Of a stretch of 64,000 bases of DNA, positions 42,457 through 52,842 are shown piece by piece. The DNA comes from Polaribacter sp. IC066. Its GTDB lineage: Bacteria; Bacteroidota; Bacteroidia; Flavobacteriales; Flavobacteriaceae. How positions within the stretch are numbered: position 1 is the stretch's first letter; each line of letters begins with the position of its first letter. The notes under the pieces are model-generated. The model saw only the letters and a list, made by a program, of their open reading frames with translations, had not been told where the DNA came from and searched no databases. Made by a program: the position numbers and the translations under genes. The stretch lies in the NCBI RefSeq assembly GCF_007997085.1, contig NZ_VORR01000010.1:38593-102592 (forward strand), in the 5' to 3' direction.

Positions 42457-44991
42457 TTATTTCTTTTTTACAGTTTTCTTTGCTGTAGTTTTCTTTTTTG
42501 TTGCCGGTTTCTTTTTTGCAGCAGGTTTCTTTTTTGCTACTTTTTTCTTGGGTGTTTTTGCTTCGATCATTTTAACCGCTTCTGCTTTAGAAAGGTTTTC
42601 AATATCTGTAGTTTTAGGCAATTCAATTTTAATTTTACCTTTTAATACATTAAATCTTCCCCATCTCGCTTTTTCTACACGAATGCCTTCATCTTCCCAA
42701 TTATGAATAACCTTCTCTATTTCTTTCTGTTTTTTTGCTTCAATTAATTCAATAATTTCCTCTTCGGATAAAGTATCAAAATCATATTTTTTATTAACGT
42801 TGATAAACATTGAGTTCCATTTTAAAAAAGGACCAAAACGCCCAACGCCTTTTTGCACCGGCAAATCTTCGTAATGAGCCACAGGCGCATCTGCTTTTTG
42901 TTTCGCAACAATTAACTCTTCTGCCCTTGGCAAATCAACCTCCATTGGGTTTTCTCCTTTATCCAAAGAAACAAACATCGTTCCGAATCTTATATACGGT
43001 CCAAAACGACCGTTAGAAACAATAACTTCTTCATCTTCATAATTCCCCAAAGTTTTTGGCAATAAAAACAACTCTAAAGCTTCTTCAATGGTAATTGTGC
43101 CTAAATTCTGATCTTTATTTAAACTTGCAAATGTTTTTTCTTCATCTTCTGGAGCGCCAATTTGTGCAATAGGTCCGAATTTACCCAAACGTACTAAAAC
43201 TGTTTTTCCCGATTCAGGATGTTTACCTAAAATACGTTCTCCACTTTCTCTTTCTGCGTTTTCTTTAACATCTTCTACATTCTCATGAAAATTTGTATAG
43301 AAACCTTTAATCATTTCTATCCAATTTTCTTCACCTTCAGAAATATCATCAAAAGAAGATTCTACTTTTGCTGTAAAATTAAAATCTAAAATATTAGAAA
43401 AATTGGTCACTAAAAAGTCGTTTACAATATTACCTATATCCGTAGGAATTAATTTATTTTTATCGGAACCCGTTTTTTCGGTCAACATCTGACTATTTAC
43501 ATCGCCATTGGCTAAAATCATTTGCTCGTAAGACCTTTCAACACCTTCATTTTGTCCTTTTTCTACATACCCTCTTCGTTGTACAGTAGAAATTGTTGGT
43601 GCGTAGGTAGACGGACGACCGATCCCTAATTCTTCTAATTGTTTTACTAAAGATGCTTCTGAAAAACGGTATGGCGGACTCGTAAATCGTTGTGTTGCGT
43701 TTATAAAAGCGTATTCTAAACTTTCATTTACTTTTAAACTTGGCAACATGCCTGCTTGCTCCTCTTCATCATCATCTTTTCCTTCTAAATACACTTTTAA
43801 GAAACCTTCAAACTTAATCATTTCACCATTTGCAGTAAAAATCTTTGAGTTTTCAGAATTCTCAATTTTCATATTGGTGCGTTCCAATAGTGCATCACTC
43901 ATTTGAGAAGCCAACGTTCTTTTCCATATTAAATCATACAATCTATTTTGATCGTATTCTGTATGAATAGAATGCATTTTCATGTTTGTTGGTCTAATCG
44001 CTTCATGGGCTTCTTGCGCTCCTTTTACTTTCGATTTAAAAACACGTTGTTTGCTATATTCTTTTCCGTAAGAATGTGTAATTTCTTCTTCAGCTTCATT
44101 TCTAGCATCCACAGATAAATTAACACTATCTGTTCTCATATAGGTTATTAAACCCGCCTCGTATAAGCGTTGTGCAACTTGCATCGTTTTACCCACCGGA
44201 AAGCCTAATTTTCTAGAAGCTTCTTGTTGTAAGGTTGATGTTGTAAATGGCGCTGCTGGCGATTTCTTTGCTGGCTTTTTCGTTAAATCTGCAATCGAAA
44301 AATCTGCAGTACTACAAGATTTTAAAAATGTTTCTGCAGATTTTTTAGAATCGAAATTCTTCGGAATCGATGCTTTAAACGTTTTGCCTTCGATATTAGA
44401 AAACTCTGCAACCACCTTATAATGAGTTTCTGCAGTAAATTCTTGAATACTTCTTTCTTTTTCTACAATTAAACGCACAGCAACAGATTGCACTCTACCT
44501 GCAGATAAACCTCCTTTTACTTTTCGCCATAAAACTGGCGATAATTCGTAACCAACAAGCCTGTCTAAAACTCTACGCGCCTGTTGTGCGTTTACCATAT
44601 TATAGTCTATATCTCTAGGATTTTCGACTGCTTTTAAAATGGCTTTTTTGGTGATTTCATGAAAAACAATACGTTTTGTATTTTCTTCTTTTAACTCTAG
44701 TTGCTCTTTTAAATGCCAAGCAATTGCCTCTCCCTCTCGATCTTCATCACTCGCTAACCAAACAGTTTCTGCTTTCTTTGCTAACGATTTCAATTTTTTT
44801 ACGATTGCTTTCTTATCGTCTGAAACAATATATTTTGGGGTAAAATCTCCATCTACATCAATACCCAATTCTTTGGATGGTAAGTCTGCAATATGACCAT
44901 AGCTAGATTCTACTTGAAAATCTTTTCCAAGAAATTTTTCGATAGTTTTTGCCTTTGCTGGCGACTCTACAATTACTAAATTCTTTGCCAT
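42457..44991 (-). CDS. topA: DNA topoisomerase I
   Basis: 844 residues. Type IA topoisomerase relaxing negative supercoils. The Toprim domain opens the protein (MAKNLVIVESPAKAKTIEKF, WLASDEDREGEAIAWHL). The central domain has the active-site Tyr in LITYMRTDSVNLS. C-terminal repeats are topoisomerase C-terminal beta-modules (FGPYIRFGTMFVSL, VGRFGPFLKWNSMFINV). The last 33 residues are almost only Lys, Ala, Thr and Pro, a histone-H1-like tail likely adding DNA affinity. A minus-strand TACTTTTG (45045-45052) is a possible -7 element. Confidence 0.96.
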   Translation of the reverse strand: MAKNLVIVESPAKAKTIEKFLGKDFQVESSYGHIADLPSKELGIDVDGDFTPKYIVSDDKKAIVKKLKSLAKKAETVWLASDEDREGEAIAWHLKEQLELKEENTKRIVFHEITKKAILKAVENPRDIDYNMVNAQQARRVLDRLVGYELSPVLWRKVKGGLSAGRVQSVAVRLIVEKERSIQEFTAETHYKVVAEFSNIEGKTFKASIPKNFDSKKSAETFLKSCSTADFSIADLTKKPAKKSPAAPFTTSTLQQEASRKLGFPVGKTMQVAQRLYEAGLITYMRTDSVNLSVDARNEAEEEITHSYGKEYSKQRVFKSKVKGAQEAHEAIRPTNMKMHSIHTEYDQNRLYDLIWKRTLASQMSDALLERTNMKIENSENSKIFTANGEMIKFEGFLKVYLEGKDDDEEEQAGMLPSLKVNESLEYAFINATQRFTSPPYRFSEASLVKQLEELGIGRPSTYAPTISTVQRRGYVEKGQNEGVERSYEQMILANGDVNSQMLTEKTGSDKNKLIPTDIGNIVNDFLVTNFSNILDFNFTAKVESSFDDISEGEENWIEMIKGFYTNFHENVEDVKENAERESGERILGKHPESGKTVLVRLGKFGPIAQIGAPEDEEKTFASLNKDQNLGTITIEEALELFLLPKTLGNYEDEEVIVSNGRFGPYIRFGTMFVSLDKGENPMEVDLPRAEELIVAKQKADAPVAHYEDLPVQKGVGRFGPFLKWNSMFINVNKKYDFDTLSEEEIIELIEAKKQKEIEKVIHNWEDEGIRVEKARWGRFNVLKGKIKIELPKTTDIENLSKAEAVKMIEAKTPKKKVAKKKPAAKKKPATKKKTTAKKTVKKK

Positions 44992-45133
44992 GTATCTTTT
45001 TTTTGTTGCTTTTAACAGAGCATTAACTCTATGTTAAAGCTTTGCAAAAGTATGTAGTTTTTTTTTATAATTTTTTCTTTGTTTGATTTTAGTCTAGAAT
45101 TTAACAGAAATACAACATTATTTTTTCTGCCAA

Positions 45134-45168
45134 TTTGTCATAAAAATTCAAATATGGTTGTACCTTTG
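45134..45168 (+). promoter_or_regulatory. Candidate promoter of miaB
   Basis: TTTG (45134-45137) and a perfect TACCTTTG (45161-45168), 27 bases before the ATG. The 23-base spacer is longer than usual. Confidence 0.4.
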
Positions 45169-45194
45169 CACTTCTTGAAATGATAAATTGATTG

Positions 45195-46649
45195 ATGGAA
45201 CACGTAGAAAAAATTATCGACGAAAAAATACAAGGCAAAGCCCTTGTTACGGAAAACAAAAAGCAAAACACTAAAAAATTATTCATAGAAAGCTATGGCT
45301 GTCAAATGAATATGAATGATAGTGAAATAGTTGCTGCTATTTTAGACAAAGAAGGTTACAACACCACACAGATATTAGAAGAAGCAGATTTGGTGCTTGT
45401 AAACACTTGTTCTATTCGTGAAAAAGCAGAAACCTCTGTTCGTAAAAGATTACAGAAATACAATGCTGTAAAAAAAATTAATAAAAATATGAAAGTAGGC
45501 GTTTTAGGCTGTATGGCAGAACGTTTAAAAGAAAAATTTTTAGAGGAAGAAAAAATTGTTGATCTAGTTGTAGGTCCGGATGCTTATAAAGACTTACCGA
45601 ACTTATTATCAGAAGTATATGAAGGGCGAGATGCTGTAAATGTAATTTTATCGAAAGATGAAACTTATGGCGATATTTCTCCTGTTCGTTTAAACTCTAA
45701 CGGCGTTACTGCATTTGTATCGATTACGCGGGGTTGTGATAATATGTGCACATTTTGCGTAGTTCCTTTTACTCGAGGACGAGAGAGAAGTAGAGATCCT
45801 AAAAGTATTTTAGAAGAAGTTCAATCTATGGTAGCTCAAAATTATAAAGAAATTACACTTCTTGGGCAAAATGTAGACAGCTTTTTATGGTATGGCGGCG
45901 GTTTGAAAAAAGATTTCAAAAAAGCAACTGAAATGGCACAAGCAACAGCTGTTGGTTTTGCCGAACTGTTAGATATGTGCGCTACGAAGTTTCCAAAAAC
46001 TCGTTTTCGTTTTTCTACTTCTAATCCACAAGACATGAGTTTAGATGTAATTCACGTAATGGCAAAGCACAGAAATATCTGTAAATATTTACACTTACCT
46101 GTTCAAAGCGGCAGTAACGCGATGTTAAAAGCAATGAACAGACAGCACACGCGAGAAGAATATAAAACATTGGTTGATAATATTTTTAAGATCATTCCAG
46201 AAATGTCTTTATCACAAGATATGATTGTTGGGTTTTGTGGCGAAACAGAAGAAGATCATCAAGATACTTTAGAGTTGATGAAATATGTAAAATATGACTT
46301 TGGGTTTATGTTTACCTATTCTGAAAGACCAGGAACTTTAGCTGGTAATAAAATGGAAGACGATGTTCCTTTTGCAACAAAGAAACGCAGATTACAAGAA
46401 GTAATTGACCTACAACAAGAACACGCGTTATTTAGAACACAGCAGCATTTAGGAAAAACAGAAGAATTTTTGATTGAAGGTACTTCCAAGAAAAACCCGA
46501 ATGAATGGAAAGCTAGAAATACACAAAATACGGTAGCCGTATTTGCAAAAGATGCTTATAAGTTAGGTGATTTTGTAATGGTTAAAGTAGAAGATTGTAC
46601 TTCTGCAACTTTAAAAGGAACCGTTGTTGGGTATTCTGACAATAATTAA
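45195..46649 (+). CDS. miaB: tRNA-2-methylthio-N6-dimethylallyladenosine synthase
   Basis: Radical-SAM methylthiotransferase acting on i6A37 of tRNAs. 484 residues from ATG 45195 (a TTG lies directly before it at 45192). UPF0004 domain with cluster Cys residues (LFIESYGCQMNMNDSEIV, LVNTCSIREKAE, VGVLGCMAERLKE), radical-SAM C-x-x-x-C-x-x-C in TRGCDNMCTFCVVPFTRGRE, LHLPVQSGSNAMLKAMNRQH and a C-terminal TRAM domain (LGDFVMVKVEDCTSATLKG). It is divergent from topA. Confidence 0.96.
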   Translation: MEHVEKIIDEKIQGKALVTENKKQNTKKLFIESYGCQMNMNDSEIVAAILDKEGYNTTQILEEADLVLVNTCSIREKAETSVRKRLQKYNAVKKINKNMKVGVLGCMAERLKEKFLEEEKIVDLVVGPDAYKDLPNLLSEVYEGRDAVNVILSKDETYGDISPVRLNSNGVTAFVSITRGCDNMCTFCVVPFTRGRERSRDPKSILEEVQSMVAQNYKEITLLGQNVDSFLWYGGGLKKDFKKATEMAQATAVGFAELLDMCATKFPKTRFRFSTSNPQDMSLDVIHVMAKHRNICKYLHLPVQSGSNAMLKAMNRQHTREEYKTLVDNIFKIIPEMSLSQDMIVGFCGETEEDHQDTLELMKYVKYDFGFMFTYSERPGTLAGNKMEDDVPFATKKRRLQEVIDLQQEHALFRTQQHLGKTEEFLIEGTSKKNPNEWKARNTQNTVAVFAKDAYKLGDFVMVKVEDCTSATLKGTVVGYSDNN

Positions 46650-46719
46650 AAATCCCATCCTTATTCCTTCTCGAAGGGAAAGAAACTGTTGCGAGTAAAA
46701 AACTGTGAAAATAAAAATA

Positions 46720-46906
46720 ATGAATAAGAGAACTTTTATAATTTATATAGCATCAATTTTTATTTGTACAATCTCTGTGATTCTTTTTTATTAAGGACAC
46801 CAAGAACCATTTAGAATGCAGCGACGTTGCGACCATTACAATTTTAAAAAATGGAACTAACATTGAAATTCTTGAACATATTTGTAGAGAAAAGTATAAT
46901 TTTTAA
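46720..46906 (+). pseudogene. Small membrane-protein gene with a one-base frameshift in a T-run
   Basis: From ATG 46720 the frame gives MNKRTFIIYIASIFICTISV and stops just after a run of six T (46784-46789). Removing one T restores a 61-residue protein: a transmembrane helix followed by IKDTKNHLECSDVATITI, LKNGTNIEILEHICREKYNF. It could be a decayed gene, a phase-variable one, or a sequencing error. Family unknown. Confidence 0.6.
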
Positions 46907-46981
46907 AATCACAATATTGAATCAGAGTGATCTTGATTCAAAATAAGAATAGAAAACACACAGAATATAAACCAAGAGTGT

Positions 46982-46998
46982 TTTCCCCTTCGGGGAAA
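46982..46998 (+). other. Small GC hairpin in the leader of the sigma-54 activator gene
   Basis: tttcccc, loop ttc, ggggaaa: a 7-bp stem ending 12 bases before the ATG at 47011, with aaaagagg between. It might affect ribosome access. Confidence 0.4.
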
Positions 46999-47010
46999 TT
47001 AAAAGAGGCT

Positions 47011-48234
47011 ATGGAAAACATACAAGCAGTAAAACAACGTTTCGGGATTATTGGTAACGATATTCATCTCGATAGGGCTTTAGAAAAAGCGGTACGAGTT
47101 GCGCCTACAGATATTTCTGTTTTAGTAACGGGAGAAAGTGGTGTTGGTAAAGAAAGTATTCCGAAAATAATACATTCCTTATCACATAGAAAGCATGCAA
47201 AATATATTGCTGTAAACTGCGGTGCAATACCAGAAGGTACTATTGATAGTGAACTATTTGGTCATGAAAAAGGTGCTTTTACAGGCGCAACGCAAGACCG
47301 AAAAGGCTATTTTGAAGTTACCGATGGTGGTACCATTTTTTTAGACGAAGTAGGTGAACTACCACTAACAACCCAAGTACGTTTACTACGTGTGTTAGAA
47401 AATGGCGAATTTATAAAAGTAGGTTCTTCTAAAGTTATCAAAACAAATGTTAGAATTGTAGCTGCAACTAACGTGAATATGGAATCTGCTATTGAAAAAG
47501 AAAAGTTTAGAGAAGATTTATATTACAGATTAAGCACCGTAGAAATTCATTTACCACCGTTAAGAGAGCGCAATGAAGATATACATTTATTGTTCAGAAA
47601 ATTCGCGTCAGATTTTGCTCAAAAATATAGAATGCCTTCTGTTCGGTTAGATGAAAATGCGGTAACAATTTTATTAAAGTATCGCTTTCCAGGAAATATT
47701 CGTCAGTTAAAAAATTTAGCAGAACAGATTTCTGTGATTGAAGAAACTAGAGTTCTTACAGCACAAAAACTACAACAATATTTACCGAATAATAAAGGAA
47801 ACCTTCCGGCAGTAATTGGTGGTAAAAAAGAGAATGATTTTTCTACCGAACGTGATATCATGTATAAGATTTTATTTGATATGCGGAATGACATCAACGA
47901 TTTAAAAAAGCTGACTTTAGATTTGATGAAAAACGGAAATATCGAAGAAGTTCAGGAAGAAAATCACCGTCTTTTAGAAAAAATCTATAACGATAAAGAT
48001 TTAGAAGATCTTGATATCGAAGTTTTAAACATTCCTCAAAACTCATCCAAAGAAAAAGAATATGATTTTATTGAAACGATAGAAGAAGACGAATCTTTAT
48101 CCCTACAAGACAAAGAAATTGAAATGATTAAAAAATCTTTAGAAAAAAACAATAATAAACGAAAGTTAGCAGCCAAAGAATTGGGCATTTCCGAAAGAAC
48201 TCTGTATCGAAAAATTAAACAATACGATTTGTAA
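47011..48234 (+). CDS. Sigma-54-dependent transcriptional activator, Fis-type HTH
   Basis: 407 residues from ATG 47011 (MENIQAVKQRFGIIG). The frame is open to a GTG at 46927, but that extension crosses a hairpin. AAA+ domain: Walker A VTGESGVGKES, GAFTGA loop (HEKGAFTGATQDRKGYFE) contacting sigma-54, Walker B GGTIFLDEVGEL, arginine-finger region FREDLYYRLSTVEIHLPPLR. No receiver, GAF or PAS domain precedes it. C-terminal Fis-type helix-turn-helix (NKRKLAAKELGISERTLYRK). Followed by lptE and secG genes, possibly in one operon. rpoN is not in the window. Confidence 0.93.
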   Translation: MENIQAVKQRFGIIGNDIHLDRALEKAVRVAPTDISVLVTGESGVGKESIPKIIHSLSHRKHAKYIAVNCGAIPEGTIDSELFGHEKGAFTGATQDRKGYFEVTDGGTIFLDEVGELPLTTQVRLLRVLENGEFIKVGSSKVIKTNVRIVAATNVNMESAIEKEKFREDLYYRLSTVEIHLPPLRERNEDIHLLFRKFASDFAQKYRMPSVRLDENAVTILLKYRFPGNIRQLKNLAEQISVIEETRVLTAQKLQQYLPNNKGNLPAVIGGKKENDFSTERDIMYKILFDMRNDINDLKKLTLDLMKNGNIEEVQEENHRLLEKIYNDKDLEDLDIEVLNIPQNSSKEKEYDFIETIEEDESLSLQDKEIEMIKKSLEKNNNKRKLAAKELGISERTLYRKIKQYDL

Positions 48235-48324
48235 ATAAATTTAAAGTTTAAAACTCTACGTTTTTAAGATGTATCAAAACTTTTTAAATTTGACAATTAA
48301 ATTTTCTACCTTGAATAATCAAAT

Positions 48325-48831
48325 ATGAAAAAAATATTTTATTTAGCACTTTTTTCAATCAGTACTTTATTATTTGTAGCTTGTGGCGCATATTCGTTTA
48401 CAGGAGGAAATACGGGTGATGCAAAAACCTTACAAATCGATTTTTTTCCAAACCAAGCTCCTTTAGTAGAACCTGTTTTAACACAACGTTTTACAAACGA
48501 TTTAATAGATTTATTTATACGTCAAACAAATTTAGAACCAGCAACCTCTAATGGCGATTTATTCTTTAGCGGAGAAATAACAGGTTTTAGAGTAACGCCA
48601 ATGAGTGGAACATCAGACCAAACAGCGGCTCAAAATAGACTAACAGTTACTGTAAATGTTCGTTTTGTAAATAAGTTAAAACCCAAAGACGATTTTGAAA
48701 AAACATTTTCTTTCTACTCTGATTTTGATGCCAATTCTCAATTAACAGGCAGTATTTTAGAAAATGCCTTAGATGAAATTGTAGAACGAATTACACAAGA
48801 TATTTTTAACGCATCGGTTGCAAAGTGGTAG
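48325..48831 (+). CDS. lptE: LPS-assembly lipoprotein LptE-like
   Basis: 168 residues, lipobox LLFVACGAYSF. The domain (LQIDFFPNQAPLVEPVLTQR, FTNDLIDLFIRQTNLEPA, GDLFFSGEITGFRVTPM, NRLTVTVNVRFVNK) matches the Bacteroidota LptE family: the plug lipoprotein of the LptD LPS translocon. lptD is not in the window. TAAATTTG at 48285-48292 is a possible -7 element. A heptanucleotide array starts 2 bases past the stop. Confidence 0.85.
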   Translation: MKKIFYLALFSISTLLFVACGAYSFTGGNTGDAKTLQIDFFPNQAPLVEPVLTQRFTNDLIDLFIRQTNLEPATSNGDLFFSGEITGFRVTPMSGTSDQTAAQNRLTVTVNVRFVNKLKPKDDFEKTFSFYSDFDANSQLTGSILENALDEIVERITQDIFNASVAKW

Positions 48832-48832
48832 C

Positions 48833-48892
48833 TGTTAGTTGTTAGTTGTTAGTTGTTAGTTGTTAGTTGTTAGTTGTTAGTTGTTAGTTGTT
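48833..48892 (+). repeat. Heptanucleotide tandem array
   Basis: Eight perfect copies of tgttagt plus four further bases (60 bases). It begins directly after the lptE stop and runs into the putative TTG start of the next gene (48888). Confidence 0.96.
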
Positions 48893-49670
48893 TAAAAATT
48901 ATAAAAAACGAAAGTTGGAATCCAATACTTTTATCGATTTATTAGAAAATAAAAAACAAATTGAGCAGGTTACAACTGCTCAATTAAAATTGATTGTTGA
49001 TGAATTTCCTTATTTTCAAAGCGCTAGAGCTTTGTATTTAAAGGAATTAAACAATCAAGATAGTTTTAAATATAATAAAGAATTAAAAGTAACTGCTGCT
49101 TACACCACAGACAGAGCTATTTTGTTTGATTTTATTACATCCAAAGAATTTAAGAACTCGAAAGAAACGATACAAAAACCTAGCATTAAAGAAAAATTTG
49201 TAGAAAAACAAACGATTACGATTCAAGAAACGCCACCAAATACAGCACCTATAAAAAAACTTGAAGAAGTTTTAGAAGTAGATAAACCGCTCCCTTTTTC
49301 TGAATCAGAAAATTATTCTTTTAATCAATGGTTGCAATTATCATCAAAAAAACCAATCATTAGAAAAATATCTCAAAAAAGTACCACAGATACAATTGAC
49401 GATAACAAGGGAATTATCGAGAAATTTATTCAGAATAACCCGAAAATAAAACCGCTCGTTAAAGATAAAAGTATTGCAGTTTCAATTGCTAAAAATAAAC
49501 AAGATTCCTCTTTAATGACAGAGACATTGGCAAAAGTTTATCTAGCGCAAAAGAAGTACGAAAATGCTCTACAAGCATACAGAATATTAAGTTTGAAATA
49601 TCCAGAAAAAAGTGGTTTCTTTGCAGACCAAATGAAAAGAATACAAATTTTACAAAAAAATAAATCATGA
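48888..49670 (+). CDS. TPR-like protein of unknown function upstream of secG
   Basis: About 251-260 residues. The frame opens after an in-frame TAG at 48885. The TTG at 48888 lies in the heptamer array; a second TTG at 48915 gives a protein starting at ESNTFIDLLENKKQI, which fits the ordered region better. No ATG is available near the start. The first 100 residues are helical (LKLIVDEFPYFQSARALYLK), a charged low-complexity linker follows, and the C-terminus has a TPR-like pair (AKVYLAQKKYENALQAYRIL, SLKYPEKSGFFADQMKRI). Its stop overlaps the secG start (ATGA). Function unknown. Confidence 0.75.
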   Translation: MFKNYKKRKLESNTFIDLLENKKQIEQVTTAQLKLIVDEFPYFQSARALYLKELNNQDSFKYNKELKVTAAYTTDRAILFDFITSKEFKNSKETIQKPSIKEKFVEKQTITIQETPPNTAPIKKLEEVLEVDKPLPFSESENYSFNQWLQLSSKKPIIRKISQKSTTDTIDDNKGIIEKFIQNNPKIKPLVKDKSIAVSIAKNKQDSSLMTETLAKVYLAQKKYENALQAYRILSLKYPEKSGFFADQMKRIQILQKNKS

Positions 49671-49990
49671 GTTATACAGCATTTTTAATTATAATTTTAG
49701 TTGTAGCAGTAGCTTTAATACTAATAGTTATGGTACAAAATCCAAAAGGTGGAGGCTTATCTTCTTCATTTGGTGGTGGCGGAGCGCAATCTTTAGGAGG
49801 TGTGCAAAACACGAATAATTTTTTAGACAGAACAACTTGGACGTTGGCAATTGCAATGTTTGCTTTAATTTTATTATCTAATTTTGCAATTCCTAGAGCA
49901 GGCGATAACAGTGTTAATTTAGACAATACTTTAGAAGGCACAGCACCAATAGAAAATACAATACCAGCTACAAACGATAGTATTAAATAA
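49667..49990 (+). CDS. secG: Preprotein translocase subunit SecG
   Basis: 107 residues. Two transmembrane helices (FLIIILVVAVALILIVMVQ and WTLAIAMFALILLSNFAI) flank the family's Gly-rich loop (NPKGGGLSSSFGGGGAQSLG). SecG assists SecYE/SecA protein export. It is translationally coupled to the TPR-like gene, and a terminator follows. Confidence 0.93.
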   Translation: MSYTAFLIIILVVAVALILIVMVQNPKGGGLSSSFGGGGAQSLGGVQNTNNFLDRTTWTLAIAMFALILLSNFAIPRAGDNSVNLDNTLEGTAPIENTIPATNDSIK

Positions 49991-50010
49991 CGTTTAAAGT
50001 TACCTTATAT

Positions 50011-50046
50011 AAAATGCCAATGTAAATGACACGTTGGCATTTTTTT
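50011..50046 (+). terminator. Terminator after secG
   Basis: aaaatgccaa / ttggcatttt stem (10 bp) with a 13-base loop that contains a further tgt/aca pair, then T-run. Confidence 0.85.
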
Positions 50047-50187
50047 GTACACTAAATTTAGCTTAAAAAAACAATCAAAGAAAAATTGTCAGTTTTAAAC
50101 TATTGGCATAATTACTGACGCTTTATTGTTTAGAGTAAAAAATTAATTAATCAGCCTATTATAAATAGGATTAAATAGATAAAAAAG

Positions 50188-50463
50188 ATGGGATTAAACA
50201 TTAAGCCTTTAGCAGACAGAGTTCTTGTAGAACCAGCGCCAGCAGAAACAAAAACAGCATCTGGATTAATTATACCAGACAATGCAAAAGAGAAGCCCCA
50301 AAAAGGCACTGTTGTAGCCGTTGGAAATGGTAAAATAGATGAGCCTTTAACCGTTAAAGTTGGTGACACTGTGTTGTACGGAAAATACGGAGGAACAGAT
50401 TTAAAATTAGAAGGAAAAGATTATTTAATGATGCGTGAATCTGATATTTTAGCGATTATTTAA
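50188..50463 (+). CDS. groS: Co-chaperonin GroES
   Basis: 91-residue chaperonin-10: [20 protein letters not shown], mobile loop [40 protein letters not shown]. It forms the heptameric lid of GroEL. No CIRCE element (ttagcactc-N9-gagtgctaa) was found upstream. A palindrome CCTAT-tataa-ATAGG (50155-50169) lies 19 bases before the start. The gap to groL has a seven-base periodicity. Confidence 0.97.
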   Translation: MGLNIKPLADRVLVEPAPAETKTASGLIIPDNAKEKPQKGTVVAVGNGKIDEPLTVKVGDTVLYGKYGGTDLKLEGKDYLMMRESDILAII

Positions 50464-50466
50464 TAC

Positions 50467-50567
50467 GCTATTTGCCTTTAGCACTTTGCTATTTGCAAAA
50501 TCGAAAATAAATGTATAGTAATTATTTTTTAGCTAAAAGCCAATTTGCTAATAGCTAAAAGCAAAAT
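50467..50567. repeat. Degenerate seven-base periodic tract between groS and groL
   Basis: From 3 bases after the groS stop: gctattt, gccttta, gcacttt, gctattt, gcaaaat (50467-50501), each beginning gc. A second block (50532-50567) reads gctaaaa, gccaattt (8), gctaata, gctaaaa, gcaaaat. These are heptamer-phased words, not exact copies. Confidence 0.6.
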
Positions 50568-50571
50568 TTAA

Positions 50572-52212
<1,641 letters not shown>

Positions 52213-52283
52213 TGGCGAACAGCCATAGATAAGTAGCTTACTCTTTCTAGTAATAGTTTGTTTCTTATTTTTATAAAGATTAA

Positions 52284-52318
52284 AAAAATCCGTTAGAATT
52301 AATTTCTAACGGATTTTT
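52284..52318. terminator. Terminator between groL and the HMA-domain gene
   Basis: Perfect 15-bp stem (aaaaatccgttagaa/ttctaacggattttt), five-base loop. It is symmetrical, so it probably serves both convergent transcription units. Confidence 0.93.
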
Positions 52319-52342
52319 CTTTGCATTTTAAAGGTCAAAAAA

Positions 52343-52750
52343 CTATTGTTTTTTCACTTTCTTCAATTCGCCTTCGTGGTCTAAAATAATTTTCTCATCT
52401 CTATATTTACAGCAAGGATGCACGGAATTATAAGCCTCTTCTTCAGCGATTATTTTTTTCTTATCAGCGCCAAAAACATCATGCCCAACTTTTAGAATAC
52501 TTTGTTGCACATCTGCAACTGCCGTTTTTCGTTCGTCCATGATTAGGTTTAATTGATGTGTTTTCACACTCCAAATAGCAAATTTTACACCTTTTGTTTT
52601 TAAGGCTGCAGTTTCAATCCTTTTTTTACACATGCCGCAAATTCCGTCTACTTCAAAAGAGACTTTTGCGTTTTTATCTTTTTCAACTTCTTGAGATTGT
52701 ACTGAAAAGCCTACGAATAGTAAACTTAATGTGAATAGTATTTTTTTCAT
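52343..52750 (-). CDS. Secreted heavy-metal-associated (HMA) domain protein
   Basis: 135 residues with a Sec signal peptide (ILFTLSLLFVGFSVQSQ). An HMA-like ferredoxin fold carries a metal-binding C-x-x-C in VDGICGMCKKRIETAALKTK, a typical copper-chaperone-type site. An additional CC pair (SVHPCCKYRDE) follows near the C-terminus. Last gene of a three-gene unit with a TonB receptor and an HYC_CC_PP protein; a periplasmic copper or other soft-metal carrier is inferred. Confidence 0.88.
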   Translation of the reverse strand: MKKILFTLSLLFVGFSVQSQEVEKDKNAKVSFEVDGICGMCKKRIETAALKTKGVKFAIWSVKTHQLNLIMDERKTAVADVQQSILKVGHDVFGADKKKIIAEEEAYNSVHPCCKYRDEKIILDHEGELKKVKKQ

Positions 52751-52842
52751 TTTTTATTGATATTAATATTATTGTTTTTACTGTTAATCGATTAGATATT
52801 CTTCAATTTGTGTCATCTTCTGAATGACATGTTGTTATTTCA

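Noticed and set aside
46927..47010. GTG start at 46927 for the sigma-54 activator
   Set aside because: The extension is Lys/Arg-rich, crosses a GC hairpin and lacks family character; ATG 47011 is preceded by a purine-rich stretch.
48833..48892. CRISPR-like array
   Set aside because: The units are 7 bases with no spacers and there are no cas genes.
49672..49941. Minus-strand 89-codon frame over secG
   Set aside because: It is a shadow of the Gly-rich secG gene, read as Pro-rich sequence.
50047..50187. CIRCE/HrcA operator upstream of groS
   Set aside because: No ttagcactc-N9-gagtgctaa or close variant is present; only a short cctat/atagg palindrome.
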